From: Lewinellaceae bacterium
Lineage (GTDB): Bacteria; Bacteroidota; Bacteroidia; Chitinophagales; Saprospiraceae
DNA: 64,000 nucleotides
NCBI GenBank assembly: GCA_020636435.1
Contig: JACJXX010000001.1
Location: 1 to 64,000 of the forward strand
Direction: 5' to 3'
Part shown: positions 1-10,914 of the stretch, one piece after another
How positions within the stretch are numbered: the stretch's first letter is position 1
Layout of the letters: every line of letters begins with the position of its first letter
Made by a program: the position numbers and the translations under genes
The notes under the pieces: model-generated
What the model saw: only the letters and a program-made list of their open reading frames with translations
Database searches by the model: none
What the model was told of the DNA's origin: nothing

Positions 1-40
1 CGCCAATGAAAAATTTCGAAAGCTGTTGCCCAATGATTAA
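1..40 (+). CDS. C-terminal tail of a truncated upstream gene
   Basis: An open frame enters from the left edge (first full codon at 2) and stops with TAA at 38-40, encoding ANEKFRKLLPND. It lies 12 bases before the next start, in the same direction, so it is probably the end of the preceding gene of the ftsH cluster. Too little is visible to identify it. Confidence 0.45.
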   Translation, partial: ANEKFRKLLPND

Positions 41-52
41 TAAAAACTATTA

Positions 53-406
53 ATGGCCAACCTAGACCAACCCTTCCACGACCTTCAGGCCCTTGCCCAA
101 CGGGTCGTCAGGGGCGACAACTTCGATGTCGACCTGGAAATCTTCGCACAATTCGCCGCGGAGTTGCGCCTTTGGGTACTCGACAATTTTGACGGTTACC
201 GCATCCGGCAACTGGCGGAAAACATTCCGGAAATCGAGTACAACCAAAAGCGCGGCGGCCTGTGGTCGGCACTGGGCGCCAGTGGCATACGGATGTACAA
301 AAAGCACCAGGAAAGAGAAAGGATCAGGGAACAGGTGCAGGAAATTGCCCGGCGTTTTGACGCCGTTCACCGGCTGGCAATCGAAGAGGAAGATGGCATC
401 GTATAA
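53..406 (+). CDS. small conserved hypothetical protein upstream of ftsH
   Basis: A 117-residue soluble protein with no signal peptide or membrane segment. It is highly charged and probably mostly helical; residues 80-115 are rich in Arg, Glu and Lys and look like an amphipathic helix or short coiled coil. I do not recognise the family. It starts 12 bases after the preceding stop and precedes ftsH by about 110 bases on the same strand, so co-transcription is plausible. GC content and codon use match the neighbours, and the opposite-strand frame (62-466) has no recognisable content, which favours this strand. Confidence 0.6.
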   Translation: MANLDQPFHDLQALAQRVVRGDNFDVDLEIFAQFAAELRLWVLDNFDGYRIRQLAENIPEIEYNQKRGGLWSALGASGIRMYKKHQERERIREQVQEIARRFDAVHRLAIEEEDGIV

Positions 407-519
407 TACCCATCCGAACATCACCGGCTGGCGCGGGTTTTTATTAATAGAACAGATAGCCGGCACAAAGCCGCAAGATGCGGTATCGCGTTTTCAAACT
501 CTACCTTCAATCGGCATAT

Positions 520-2493
<1,974 letters not shown>

Positions 2494-2633
2494 CCAGCAG
2501 TAAACAAAGTTTGACCAAGAATCCGGTTAGGAAGAAAGTAGTTCAACTAAAGAGAACAGAAGTATTTTTCGCCGATTTTTCTGGGAAATACTCCACTCCT
2601 GTATTGTTCCCTTGACTTAACCTCAAGCCAAAA

Positions 2634-2661
2634 GCCCTTCGCCAGGAGACTGGCGAAGGGC
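2634..2661 (-). terminator. intrinsic terminator of the astacin-like gene
   Basis: Perfect 12-bp stem (GCCCTTCGCCAG / CTGGCGAAGGGC) with a 4-base loop. Read on the minus strand it is followed by TTTTGG, so it best terminates the astacin-like gene whose stop is at 2711. It lies between two convergent genes and may also limit ftsH transcription. Confidence 0.75.
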
Positions 2662-2710
2662 ACGGTTAAACTCTGCCTCTTCAGGAAAGCAGAGGAATAG
2701 TCCGAACCAG

Positions 2711-4099
2711 CTATTTGGCAATGGCCATCCGCTCCGTCAGCACCGTATCTTCAAACCTCAGAACGATTGTATAGATCCCGCTGCTCAGGCGGCTCCCGTC
2801 GAATTGCCATTGATGGTGGCCTGCGGGTAATTTTTCACTTTGATGGTGTACCTGCCTGCCGTAGGGATCGAAAACCTGGAGGGTGGCCTCACCTTCTTGG
2901 GGCAGGGCAAAAGCAATAGTCGTCGTCGTTTGGAAAGGGTTGGGGTAAACAGAAATGGATGGGGTAAATTCAGTTCCCTCCTCGTAGGCAACATCTTCCA
3001 TTTTTTGATCCTCTTTCGGGTTCCCCGGGCCGGGCCGCAAGCGAGGTGCACAAGAGTCCTCCAGCCGGCCTAAAAAATCGGCTCCTGGCGGCGCAGTAAA
3101 GCCAGGATAAAAAATGATCTCATCTCCTGCCTGCCATATCAGCAGTTGGTCTGCAGGCACTGCTGAAGTACATCCATTCTCCGATGCCGAAATGAATACA
3201 GTAGTGAAAATACTTTGTGATTCCATACCACATACACGATAGTAATTTTCCCATACATTATCACAAGGATAAATACTGTTGATTGCCAGAATGTCTCCTA
3301 AGCTGAGGCCGTTCCGCTGGCCGATCGTGGTTCCGGGCCTGGCAGGCGGTGAATTCACCTCTATGGTAGGCTGCCCGTTAAGGCTAAATGCGAAGGGGCC
3401 ATAGTGCATGATGGAATTGTAATTGTAATCTCCATGATCGAAGCCATTGACTCCTGCATCCAGATAAGTTTGGAAATTGTGTTCACTACCATCCTGGATA
3501 TTCTCCCAGTTGATGGTAACATATTCATCCCGGTCTGACCTTGATTGTTCGTGGAAAAGGCCGGCGGCATGGCAGATCTCATGGACGATCGACCCGAAAC
3601 CACACCCTGGCGCAATATTGATATCCTGGCGCCCGCCGATCCTTCCTACAAAAGAATTGCATACATTGGCCGCACGAAACCGCACGTAATCGTTGTGAAG
3701 ACTGGGATTCCGTTCCGTCAAATGCAGGGTAGTATTCTCGTTCAGATGGCCAATGGCCTGAAGAATGAGGTTGCTCTGCGGATGGTCGGGTTCAATTTCA
3801 TAAGGCATTAATCCTTCATCCCAACGATAGCTGGAGCTGGAAATAACAGCGGCGCGGTTCTCTATACCAAATAACTCGCTCTCCGTCCCTAAAATGATGT
3901 CGCCGTCCAGGATGACCAAACCATCCGCCACCTCGACATTCAATTCTATGGGAGTTTCCGAACCCGGAAACTGGTAACTTAGCGAGCGGATGTCGGCCTG
4001 CCCAAACAGGAAAGTACTCACGAGCAGGAACAACAGCGCGCCCAACAGCTTTCGCCAGAAATGGAACAGGCCCGGCAGTTGTACATTAGATTTATACAT
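2711..4099 (-). CDS. secreted astacin-family (M12A) metalloprotease with T9SS type A sorting domain
   Basis: Predicted exported zinc endopeptidase, 462 residues. A hydrophobic signal segment lies at about 18-33, ending near FGQA. The astacin zinc signature HEICHAAGLFHEQ begins at residue 173, is followed by SRSDRD, and the Met-turn SIMHY is at 229-233, so the catalytic site looks complete. A Cys-containing region of unknown role follows. Residues about 383-462 form a type A T9SS sorting domain (VYPNPF motif, then the beta-sandwich ending in SGIYTIVLRFE and a basic tail), which predicts transport across the outer membrane. It is convergent with ftsH. Confidence 0.93.
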   Translation of the reverse strand: MYKSNVQLPGLFHFWRKLLGALLFLLVSTFLFGQADIRSLSYQFPGSETPIELNVEVADGLVILDGDIILGTESELFGIENRAAVISSSSYRWDEGLMPYEIEPDHPQSNLILQAIGHLNENTTLHLTERNPSLHNDYVRFRAANVCNSFVGRIGGRQDINIAPGCGFGSIVHEICHAAGLFHEQSRSDRDEYVTINWENIQDGSEHNFQTYLDAGVNGFDHGDYNYNSIMHYGPFAFSLNGQPTIEVNSPPARPGTTIGQRNGLSLGDILAINSIYPCDNVWENYYRVCGMESQSIFTTVFISASENGCTSAVPADQLLIWQAGDEIIFYPGFTAPPGADFLGRLEDSCAPRLRPGPGNPKEDQKMEDVAYEEGTEFTPSISVYPNPFQTTTTIAFALPQEGEATLQVFDPYGRQVHHQSEKLPAGHHQWQFDGSRLSSGIYTIVLRFEDTVLTERMAIAK

Positions 4100-4191
4100 G
4101 ATCTTTTCTTTTTCGGGTTAAAAAATGGCGGCTCAATCAGAGGCCTTCCCGCGGCCGAAAAACGCCAGGATGAGCCGTATGAAAGGGGCTT

Positions 4192-5139
4192 TTACTGGTT
4201 CTTCAGCTCCTGCAGTTCTTTCCTCAGTTGCTCATTCTCCTTCTTCAGCTCGATCAGGTGCAGGGTCATCTCCTCCATCTTCTCCAGCATCAGGCGTTGC
4301 ATTTCGCCAACCTCAATACCGCCTTCTTTTTCAACCTCAGCGGCGCTCGGGATGCCTGGCAGGTGGCCGTTTTCCTTGATGGATTGCTCCACTTCCTCCA
4401 GAGACATAAGCTCATAATCTTCGGCAAAGACGTAGTCGGGCCAGTTCTGAGAAAGCTTGACGCGCAGCTCTTCGCAGATGATTTTGCCGTCCACGGCGAG
4501 TTTGTAGCCGGAGGGGGCGCTGCTTGTTCCAATTGCCACCATTCCTCCGTTTAAAATTCTGAGAGCCTCATTGTCATTACTAAAAAAGCTAATGCTTTCA
4601 TCATTGGCATCAAACTGAATAAACTCGTTTGAATCACCGTTCATCACTTTTGCAATTCCGTTTGAGCCTCTAACCCTGACATTGCCGGCAACATCTAATT
4701 TTTGTGCCGGATCAGTGGTGCCGATACCCATATTGCCGGAGGGCTGGACCACCATAGCAATGTTATCTACTGTCCCGTCGAAGTTTTTGTCGGTACGAAT
4801 GGCAAAGGCATCCTTGGAGTCATTGGCCTCGATATCGATCACGAGATGACCGAGCCTTCTTCCCGTGATCCGGGCGGCATGGGTAGTACCTCCGGGATTA
4901 AGAGAAGAGACATCCACATCCGGTTGCAGGAGCATGAAAGCATCATTCGGGTGGCTGTTGCCGGTCAGGCGAATACCGTCTTGCCCCTTGACCTCCAGTG
5001 GATTACTTGGATTATAGGTGCCGATCCCAACCCTATCGTAAGTGTACATAATTGAGGGGCCATTGTAATACCACTGGGCAAAACTCCACTGAGCGGTCAA
5101 AGAAAGTAAGAGTACAAAAACCAATTTCATCTGTTTCAT
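4192..5139 (-). CDS. secreted protein resembling tail-fibre / S74-region proteins of Bacteroidota
   Basis: About 315 residues with a signal peptide (residues 1-21, cleavage after SFA). The ATG at 5139 is preferred to the TTG at 5148; an ATG at 5130 is also possible. Repeated 'NPLEVKG', 'GIGTTDPAQKLDVAGNVRV' and 'GYKLAVDGKI' units are typical of Bacteroidota surface proteins related to phage tail fibres. The C-terminus has the conserved PDYVFAEDYELMSLEEVE and HLPGIPSA segments, then a coiled coil rich in Glu, Lys and Leu (about residues 280-315). Function is unknown; the coiled coil suggests oligomerisation. A second secreted protein lies downstream in the same direction. Confidence 0.85.
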   Translation of the reverse strand: MKQMKLVFVLLLSLTAQWSFAQWYYNGPSIMYTYDRVGIGTYNPSNPLEVKGQDGIRLTGNSHPNDAFMLLQPDVDVSSLNPGGTTHAARITGRRLGHLVIDIEANDSKDAFAIRTDKNFDGTVDNIAMVVQPSGNMGIGTTDPAQKLDVAGNVRVRGSNGIAKVMNGDSNEFIQFDANDESISFFSNDNEALRILNGGMVAIGTSSAPSGYKLAVDGKIICEELRVKLSQNWPDYVFAEDYELMSLEEVEQSIKENGHLPGIPSAAEVEKEGGIEVGEMQRLMLEKMEEMTLHLIELKKENEQLRKELQELKNQ

Positions 5140-5420
5140 TTTGGTCAATTTTTAAACGTGAGAAAAGTTTGTTGTTTGATTTCACCTGTATATACCTGGC
5201 TTTGGACAAGCTCACCCGGTTTCTGAAAAAAAATTGAAAAAAGTTTGTAGGAAGGAAAAAGGAGTAATGAACGCTAACCTTTATCCATTACCCCTTGCGC
5301 AGGTTAGAAAGGGCCATCTTATAGTGGCTACTGTCCAGAGCCTGGGTATAGATACGGAACCCTACAACCCGCTGTATGTGGCTTTCTATTACAGCAGTTG
5401 CAGTGGTGGCTTCTGGAAAT

Positions 5421-5600
5421 GCATGGGCCAATTCTATTCGCAGCGTTGTCGAACATGCCATTGGCGGCATCAAACGCTTGGCTTTACTCTCTCATCTGAG
5501 GCGTTACAGGAAACAGGCTGTATGGCACCAAATTTTCATCATTGGTTGTGGCTTACACAACCTGTGGGGCCGCTTTCGGAGTCGCGCGTATGCACGTGGC
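5421..5600 (+). pseudogene. C-terminal remnant of an IS5-type (DDE_Tnp_4-like) transposase
   Basis: About 60 codons encode a segment like the C-terminal end of IS5-family DDE transposases: the motif RSVVEHAIGGIKR carries the last catalytic Glu, and FIIGCGLHNL follows. No matching catalytic Asp residues or N-terminal half are visible upstream in any frame. No terminal inverted repeats could be recognised. It is a decayed IS fragment within an otherwise gene-free gap (5140-5719); nothing else was recognised there. Confidence 0.7.
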
Positions 5601-5719
5601 GCGTACAGGGTGCGCGCGTCTAACTTTTTGATTTTACTAAACTCTAATATGCAATTATTTTTTGGTGAAATAGTATGGAGTGCCCGGTTTGATTTACCAG
5701 GCACTCCAAGCCTTAGGTT

Positions 5720-6760
5720 TTAGTATCGTATTTGCCAAAGCTGATTAGCACCACCGTGGAAGGACCACTGCAAGACATCTGCCTGATCTTCTTTGCTGGC
5801 TCGCCGGACATCCATGACTTTCCGGCTATGCCGATTGAGTAGTACGAAACCTTCAGGCCGCGGGACCAGAAACCAGGTTTGGTTCGGGCCATAGTGCGAT
5901 CGGTACTGCTGGATATTAGCCCCATTGTGCGTGGCGCCGCCAGCTACATCAAGGGCCAGTCCGCTGTTCTCGTTCAGGATAGCATAGCGAGGGTAAAAGC
6001 CAGGATTAAGAGGATAAGCTGATCCGAAGCCCAGGTATTTTAATTTCCAGCGTTGATTAGCTCCTCCATGGATAGTATATTGCTGCAAATTGGCTCCGGA
6101 CGCTCGCGAGCCACCTGCGATATCCAGTGCTTTACTACTATTGACAGAAATGATCATCGGTAGGCGTTCCTTGCTAACAGAAGCACGCATAGAGTACTTA
6201 GACCCTCCTTCACCATTAGCATTGATAACTGCTTGGTTACCGTTTGCAGCGATTTTGGTGTAACGCGCATCTTTCCAATGCGCTGTAAGAGTACCATTGT
6301 CGTTTTCGATCCAGACCACAAAAGCAGCGATAGTCTGGTCGCTGTCCGCACCAATGGAGTCAACGAGTTGGGCCGCAGAAACAGCAAGGTCGCCAACTGC
6401 TTCCAAGACATTATCAATACGGCCGATAATAAGATTGCCTACACCAGAAGCAACTGCAGACAGCATATTGCCAATAGAAGGAAGTTGACCATTGTCTTGC
6501 TCCCGGACCAAGATGGTAAGGGCGGCTTGTTCCCCCGGTCCAATGTAGCCGTTCCAAAGCAGTTGGTTATTGATACTATCTCCCTTCTGCAGTGGAAAAT
6601 AGTCCGGATCACGGCTTTCTGAAGGAATACGTGGGATTTTAATTCGGCCTCGGGAAGACGCTCCTACTACCATACAGTACACCTCGTCCCGGTTGTTAAA
6701 TACACCCTGATCGCTGGTGCTTAAGGCAGTAAGGAAATCTAATTTTAGATCCACAAACAT
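5720..6760 (-). CDS. ricin-type beta-trefoil (RICIN/CBM13-like) lectin-domain protein
   Basis: About 346 residues from the ATG at 6760; an ATG at 6796 would add 12. Residues about 210-346 form a ricin-type beta-trefoil with three repeats, visible as the QxW-like signatures ANQRWKL, PNQTWFL and ANQLWQI and the preceding LDIAGG / LDVAGG / MDVRRA motifs. Such folds bind carbohydrates. The N-terminal 200 residues are not recognised; they contain a glycine/alanine-rich hydrophobic stretch (SIGNMLSAVASGVGNLIIG) that could insert in or lie against a membrane. There is no clear signal peptide. Next to the secreted protein at 6820-7290. Confidence 0.8.
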   Translation of the reverse strand: MFVDLKLDFLTALSTSDQGVFNNRDEVYCMVVGASSRGRIKIPRIPSESRDPDYFPLQKGDSINNQLLWNGYIGPGEQAALTILVREQDNGQLPSIGNMLSAVASGVGNLIIGRIDNVLEAVGDLAVSAAQLVDSIGADSDQTIAAFVVWIENDNGTLTAHWKDARYTKIAANGNQAVINANGEGGSKYSMRASVSKERLPMIISVNSSKALDIAGGSRASGANLQQYTIHGGANQRWKLKYLGFGSAYPLNPGFYPRYAILNENSGLALDVAGGATHNGANIQQYRSHYGPNQTWFLVPRPEGFVLLNRHSRKVMDVRRASKEDQADVLQWSFHGGANQLWQIRY

Positions 6761-6819
6761 AAAGCATGAATTTAATTTGGTTAAACAATAGCTCAAATTG
6801 GCAGCGATTCAGCATATGC

Positions 6820-7290
6820 TTAAAATGAAGTGTGAATAATCTCACCATCGCTATTTCTAAGGATAACATCACTGCCACTTCGGTTTATAGAGGCATCATT
6901 GTAGTTACTGTGCCAATAGCTTGTACCCCCTTCTCTTCCATAGGTACCGGAAGCATTCTTTTTGATATAATCACTTCCACTGGATTGAGGATAGCTATAT
7001 GTGTTATTGGAATACCCCTGCTGATAGCTGTTCTGAGCTCGCTGGCTAGCATTGACCGCATGAGCCAGATTAAAAGATGGATAAAATCCAACTACGCCAA
7101 AATTGCCATAGGCATCAACGTAGTAAGCTCCAGGTACTAAAACACCTGTATACTGTTGTAATGCAGTCAGTGTTTCGAACTTAAGTTCCTGATTATTCAC
7201 ATACACCCCGGTCCGATATTGTGCTACAGCGGCATTAGCCATCAGCACCAACCCGGCAAACAAGCAAAACATTTTGATCCAATTTTTCAT
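6820..7290 (-). CDS. secreted hypothetical protein
   Basis: 156 residues with a clear signal peptide (about residues 1-23, cleavage after AVA). The mature protein is rich in Tyr, Asn, Ser and Gly, including a low-complexity region YQQGYSNNTYSYPQSSG. There is no known domain and no T9SS tail. It starts 60 bases upstream of the ricin-domain gene on the same strand, so the two may be an operon encoding a secreted or surface pair. Confidence 0.7.
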   Translation of the reverse strand: MKNWIKMFCLFAGLVLMANAAVAQYRTGVYVNNQELKFETLTALQQYTGVLVPGAYYVDAYGNFGVVGFYPSFNLAHAVNASQRAQNSYQQGYSNNTYSYPQSSGSDYIKKNASGTYGREGGTSYWHSNYNDASINRSGSDVILRNSDGEIIHTSF

Positions 7291-7440
7291 GACATGAAGT
7301 TTTTGTAGTGATTGAAATTTATTTACACCCTACTATTCCCCAACTTTGAGATTATCACCCGATTTTGTTTTGTTTTTTTTTGTAAAAGGCTATTCCAGCC
7401 TAACAAATCATCTAAACACTTATCTTTATTGAAAAAAGGG

Positions 7441-8154
7441 ATGGACACTTCCACCATTAAAAGCCTTATCGCCAAAGGCGCCCTCAAAGATGCCTTTGCC
7501 ATGGGAGAAGCCAACCCCCAGCTTTTCGGGAAATCCTTACTGGATGAATTCCTCCTGCTGAAAAGCCAGTTTAAACGCATCGAAAAAGAACAGCGGCTAA
7601 ACCTCAGGGATGGCGCCGTGGAACTCAACCAGGTGATACACGGCTATCTGGAGCTGCTATCCGAAGCACAGGCAGAGAAAACGGGTACGCCCATTCCGAA
7701 TGCATCAGCCATCCTGGCTATTAATGAAGCAAAATTGCTTTACCAGTTCAACCAGCCTTTTTTCCAGCATTTCCGGGGAGTGGCCCGACAGATTGAAGAG
7801 GCGCTTAAAAAGGAAGCCCTGCCCCCCGATTTTCCCCAAACCATAAGAGACAGCTTGAGCCAGCTCACTCAGCTAAAGGAACAAATGGCTCGTATTGCCG
7901 CCATTTCCAGGAGCCACAGCGCCAATTATTCCAGCCCGGAGCTGATTGCTTCGGCTGAACAGCACATAGCCCATATACAGGAAAAAATGAGAATACCGGA
8001 AATACAATCCCAACAGGAACAGCTGAACGCGTTGGAAAAAGCATTTAAGCAAAGCAGCAGCAGACGGCAACTCCCCATTTATCTCATAGTAATTTTTCTG
8101 CTCCTGATGGCTACTGCCATTATCATCACCATTGTATGGATGGCCCAGTATTAA
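7441..8154 (+). CDS. EAD11-like (effector-associated domain) tail-anchored membrane protein
   Basis: About 237 residues from the ATG at 7441; an upstream extension to 7312 is unlikely protein. Residues 1-75 resemble effector-associated domain 11, a death-fold-like adaptor of bacterial conflict systems: a short Ile/Leu helix with 'IAKGALKDAF', then LLDEFLLLKSQFKRIEKEQRL and a last helix ending in LLSE. The middle is a long helical region; residues about 212-233 are one transmembrane helix, leaving a four-residue tail. This predicts a cytosolic adaptor anchored by its C-terminus. The family call rests on pattern only. It is convergent with the M48-like gene and overlaps its end by 3 bases. Confidence 0.65.
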   Translation: MDTSTIKSLIAKGALKDAFAMGEANPQLFGKSLLDEFLLLKSQFKRIEKEQRLNLRDGAVELNQVIHGYLELLSEAQAEKTGTPIPNASAILAINEAKLLYQFNQPFFQHFRGVARQIEEALKKEALPPDFPQTIRDSLSQLTQLKEQMARIAAISRSHSANYSSPELIASAEQHIAHIQEKMRIPEIQSQQEQLNALEKAFKQSSSRRQLPIYLIVIFLLLMATAIIITIVWMAQY

Positions 8155-9494
8155 TATTGGTACAGCAACCATTCTCCACCCCCGGAGTTGTAACTTTTGC
8201 CACGTACATTATAGCCCCAGGTTCCGGCCAGCTTTTTCCCTCCATTGCTGAGATGAAGCACGCCACTGCCGAAGGCGCCACCCCACCGCCAGTTGAAGTA
8301 TAGTACATTGTCTTTTCTCCAGCCGTTGGTGATCAGCCCATCTCCGAGGCCAAAATTGAACTGCCCGGTTATTATCCCTCCATGCGACTGTAAGTGTACC
8401 ACTACCGGTAGCGGAGGTTCCTTTCTGCCGTGTATGTCATACTTAATAAAACTGCCTTGATAATAACCGCTGAACAAGTCGTCTGAGGTTTTGGGCATTG
8501 CTTGTAAACCACCATTTTTCCGGGGTTTCAGGGTGGAAGGATCGCGATCGCGGGCGGCAATCAATGTACTTTGCTGGAGTTCTTTGTCGGAGAGCAATGC
8601 AGCCAGCGATTTAAATCCTTTTGCCAGGCTATGCACCTTCGCTTTTTCAACACTGGAAACATTTCGGGTATCCAGATCCCGGGCGTAACTGCTTGCGTTG
8701 GCCATCAGATAATCGCCCATTTTCATCAGGCGATTAGCATTGAGCGGGTGGGTGGAGGTGGTTTCTTCTCTATCCCAATCCCAATGAGAATAAAGCTGAA
8801 AATACAGCAAAGCTCCCATGGGCAAGACTGGTATTTCCTTCATGACGGACAAGGCAAAGCGGTCGGCATTCGCTTCATTATAGCGGGATTCCGTTTTGGA
8901 AACTCTAAGGTTTCCAGGATGCTGGTAATAAATGTGCCCCAATTCGTGGCATAAGATAAATACCTGCCCTGACAGGAACAGGGCAAGCGCCAGGTCCCTG
9001 GTTGCCGGGTCGCGCTTTGCACCAGCAGGAATGCCGAGAGCGTCCAGGGGCCTGGGGTATCGCCCTCCGGAAAATTCATTTGGTTCCTTGTAACGGATCA
9101 TCGCAACGTAATCCGTCACGGTTTCAATACTGTAGTTATTATTCGTTAGCCAGGAAAAAGCCAGGCACAGGTCTTCCAGAAACTTCAGTGACTGTATCGA
9201 TATGGTGATAGACCGGTTGCTGGCATAAGCATAATAACAAAAGGGGTCTGCATACGAGTCATTTCCCCGCAAAGGAAAATTGATCTGTACACTAGAAATT
9301 TTGCGTTGCTGCTCTGCAGTGAGGTAGCGAGGCAGTTTATTTTTCATAAACTTCTCCAGGGTAGCCGCATACGCTACCTTCAGGCTTTGCAGGGTACTGT
9401 AATCGTACATATTCCCTATGGATTGGGCATCCACTAACCGGGGAAACATCAGGCAAAAACAGCACAAAAACGTTATTTGGGCGATCACTTTCAT
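8151..9494 (-). CDS. secreted M48-like metalloprotease
   Basis: 447 residues from the ATG at 9494, which gives a signal peptide (MKVIAQITFLCCFCLMF, cleavage near VDA); a start at 9572 is less likely. The zinc motif HELGH lies in a helix (VFILCHELGHIYYQHPG) and the likely third ligand is in EANADRFAL, as in M48 and related gluzincins. The C-terminal 110 residues are beta-rich with many Gly and Trp and are not recognised. The gene starts 4 bases after the stop of the upstream two-TM protein, so they are probably translated from one mRNA. Confidence 0.8.
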   Translation of the reverse strand: MKVIAQITFLCCFCLMFPRLVDAQSIGNMYDYSTLQSLKVAYAATLEKFMKNKLPRYLTAEQQRKISSVQINFPLRGNDSYADPFCYYAYASNRSITISIQSLKFLEDLCLAFSWLTNNNYSIETVTDYVAMIRYKEPNEFSGGRYPRPLDALGIPAGAKRDPATRDLALALFLSGQVFILCHELGHIYYQHPGNLRVSKTESRYNEANADRFALSVMKEIPVLPMGALLYFQLYSHWDWDREETTSTHPLNANRLMKMGDYLMANASSYARDLDTRNVSSVEKAKVHSLAKGFKSLAALLSDKELQQSTLIAARDRDPSTLKPRKNGGLQAMPKTSDDLFSGYYQGSFIKYDIHGRKEPPLPVVVHLQSHGGIITGQFNFGLGDGLITNGWRKDNVLYFNWRWGGAFGSGVLHLSNGGKKLAGTWGYNVRGKSYNSGGGEWLLYQY

Positions 9495-9498
9495 GGTA

Positions 9499-10086
9499 TT
9501 AGTTTTTCTGATTGAAAAAATGGACAGCATCCACATTGACCTGCTGTGGAGGTGGCAGGTGTTCTCCGTCAAACACCCAATTCTTAAAGGCTACCGGGTC
9601 ACCCCAAAGGGATTCATTCCAGACCGCCAGCATGAGGTTGAGTCTCACTCTCGACAGAGATAGGGCTACCCCTCTGTGCCGTCTTTCCGGCAAATCCGCT
9701 TTCAGGTCATCTGGCAAAGTATTCAGCACCATAAAATAGTCGGCAAAAGATTCTGGCTCCAATAGGCTCGCCTCTTGCTTACTGGCTGGAGAAGCATTGC
9801 CAAAACCAGAGTAAGCCATTTCATTATTGATATTCTGAAGAGTAGGTGCTTTAAAAAAGGAGAAAAGAATGATCAAGGCGCCAAACATCATGAACACCGC
9901 CCCAATTCCAATTTTGATAATGTGGAAGGAAAGGTACTGCCGAAAGCGAAAATTATCACTGACACCGTCGATATCAGGTAGGCCAATAAAAAGCCGGTAG
10001 GCCATGTAGATAGCGCCACCTCCGAGAAAAGTAGCTGCGATACGCTCCAGGCTACGGGTAAGGATCAGCATTTCAAAAGCTTCCAT
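9499..10086 (-). CDS. two-TM membrane protein, operon partner of the M48-like protease
   Basis: 195 residues with two membrane segments, at about 18-35 and about 56-78, and a soluble C-terminal part of about 115 residues. No known domain was recognised. It is transcribed with the protease at 8151-9494 (4-base gap) and may anchor or regulate it, which is inference from position only. Its start lies 180 bases from the divergent toxin-antitoxin operon. Confidence 0.7.
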   Translation of the reverse strand: MEAFEMLILTRSLERIAATFLGGGAIYMAYRLFIGLPDIDGVSDNFRFRQYLSFHIIKIGIGAVFMMFGALIILFSFFKAPTLQNINNEMAYSGFGNASPASKQEASLLEPESFADYFMVLNTLPDDLKADLPERRHRGVALSLSRVRLNLMLAVWNESLWGDPVAFKNWVFDGEHLPPPQQVNVDAVHFFNQKN

Positions 10087-10090
10087 GGTG

Positions 10091-10117
10091 AACGGGTTTT
10101 ATGGTATATACCCGTTT
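10091..10117. promoter_or_regulatory. inverted repeat upstream of the membrane protein / protease operon
   Basis: AACGGGT and ACCCGTT form a perfect 7-bp inverted repeat separated by 13 bases, starting 4 bases upstream of the ATG at 10086. Its position fits an operator or a 5' leader hairpin. There is no direct evidence for either. Confidence 0.35.
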
Positions 10118-10136
10118 CCCGGAAACATCACCCAGG

Positions 10137-10194
10137 TTTTAGGTAGAAGTTGGGGTGCAACTTGAAGTTGCGCCCCAGTTTGACCTACCTAAAA
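10137..10194. repeat. long imperfect hairpin between divergent operons
   Basis: Outer arms TTTTAGGTAG and CTACCTAAAA (perfect, 10 bp) enclose inner arms GGGGTGCAACTT and AAGTTGCGCCCC (one mismatch) around a single-base loop. It lies between two divergently transcribed operons, where a terminator is not expected. It could be a mobile palindromic element or a regulatory structure. Confidence 0.65.
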
Positions 10195-10267
10195 GCCAAA
10201 AGAAGTGCAAAAGCAAAACGAGCGCCACATATTTTTTGTTACCTTTGAAGAATCAAAGAAAATACCA

Positions 10268-10501
10268 ATGGTAGACTACAAGAAACACATCACTATAGAG
10301 CCCGGAAAGCGAAGCGGCCAGCCATGTGTTCGAAGAATGCGAATAACAGTGGGCGAAGTGCTGAGCTACCTTGCTTCCGGAATGACCATCGAAGAAATAC
10401 TTGAGGATTTCCCGAAACTGACCCGGGAAGATGTGCTGGCTTGCCTGGCCTACGCTGCTGAAACGCAAAAGAAGACAGCAATCATTAAACCCGCTGCCTG
10501 A
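10268..10501 (+). CDS. DUF433 antitoxin-like protein
   Basis: 77 residues from the ATG at 10268, giving MVDYKKHITIEPGKRSG, a typical DUF433 start. The family has a helix-turn-helix-like fold; here GEVLSYLASGMTIEEILEDFP is the core, followed by LTREDVLACLAYAAE. DUF433 proteins are usually the antitoxin partner of DUF5615 PIN-like proteins, exactly the gene found 13 bases downstream. A TACCTTTG element at 10240-10247 is a plausible promoter -7 box. The start codon lies about 75 bases past the hairpin at 10137-10194. Confidence 0.88.
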   Translation: MVDYKKHITIEPGKRSGQPCVRRMRITVGEVLSYLASGMTIEEILEDFPKLTREDVLACLAYAAETQKKTAIIKPAA

Positions 10502-10514
10502 GTTTCCAATCTAT

Positions 10515-10844
10515 ATGTTCCTTATTGACAACAATCTATCTTACAAGCTGGCGCCTTCGCTGAGGAGCCTGTTCCCCGGCATCCTCCATGTTGCGGAAGT
10601 ATCCCTTGACGAAGAAGATGATCTTCCGATCTGGAAATACGCTAACCTGCATAACCTTCACATTTTGACCAAGGATGCTGATTTTAACGACATCCAAAAC
10701 CTCAATGGATATCCGCCAAAGATCGTGTGGATAAGAAGCGGTAATGTTTCCACAGAGTACATCGAAAATTTATTGAAATCTCAGGCGCAGGCAATTATCG
10801 ATTTTTTGAACGATCCGGATATGGGTATTTTAGAGATTCAGTAG
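10515..10844 (+). CDS. DUF5615 PIN-like toxin
   Basis: 109 residues from the ATG at 10515. The family belongs to the PIN-like nuclease superfamily. Conserved acidic positions are visible: MFLIDNNLS near the start, a central Glu/Asp-rich loop (DEEDDLPIW) and ILTKDADFND, where family members carry the second active-site acid. RNA cleavage is expected from the superfamily and has not been shown here. It forms a type II toxin-antitoxin pair with the DUF433 gene immediately upstream. The preceding upstream frame (from 10431) overlaps the antitoxin and is not part of this gene. Confidence 0.87.
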   Translation: MFLIDNNLSYKLAPSLRSLFPGILHVAEVSLDEEDDLPIWKYANLHNLHILTKDADFNDIQNLNGYPPKIVWIRSGNVSTEYIENLLKSQAQAIIDFLNDPDMGILEIQ

Positions 10845-10914
10845 AAACTATTCTTCCTGATATCTACTATCACTCGATCAAAACAAAAGCGGTGCCCCGC
10901 CGCTGAAGTTTTAG

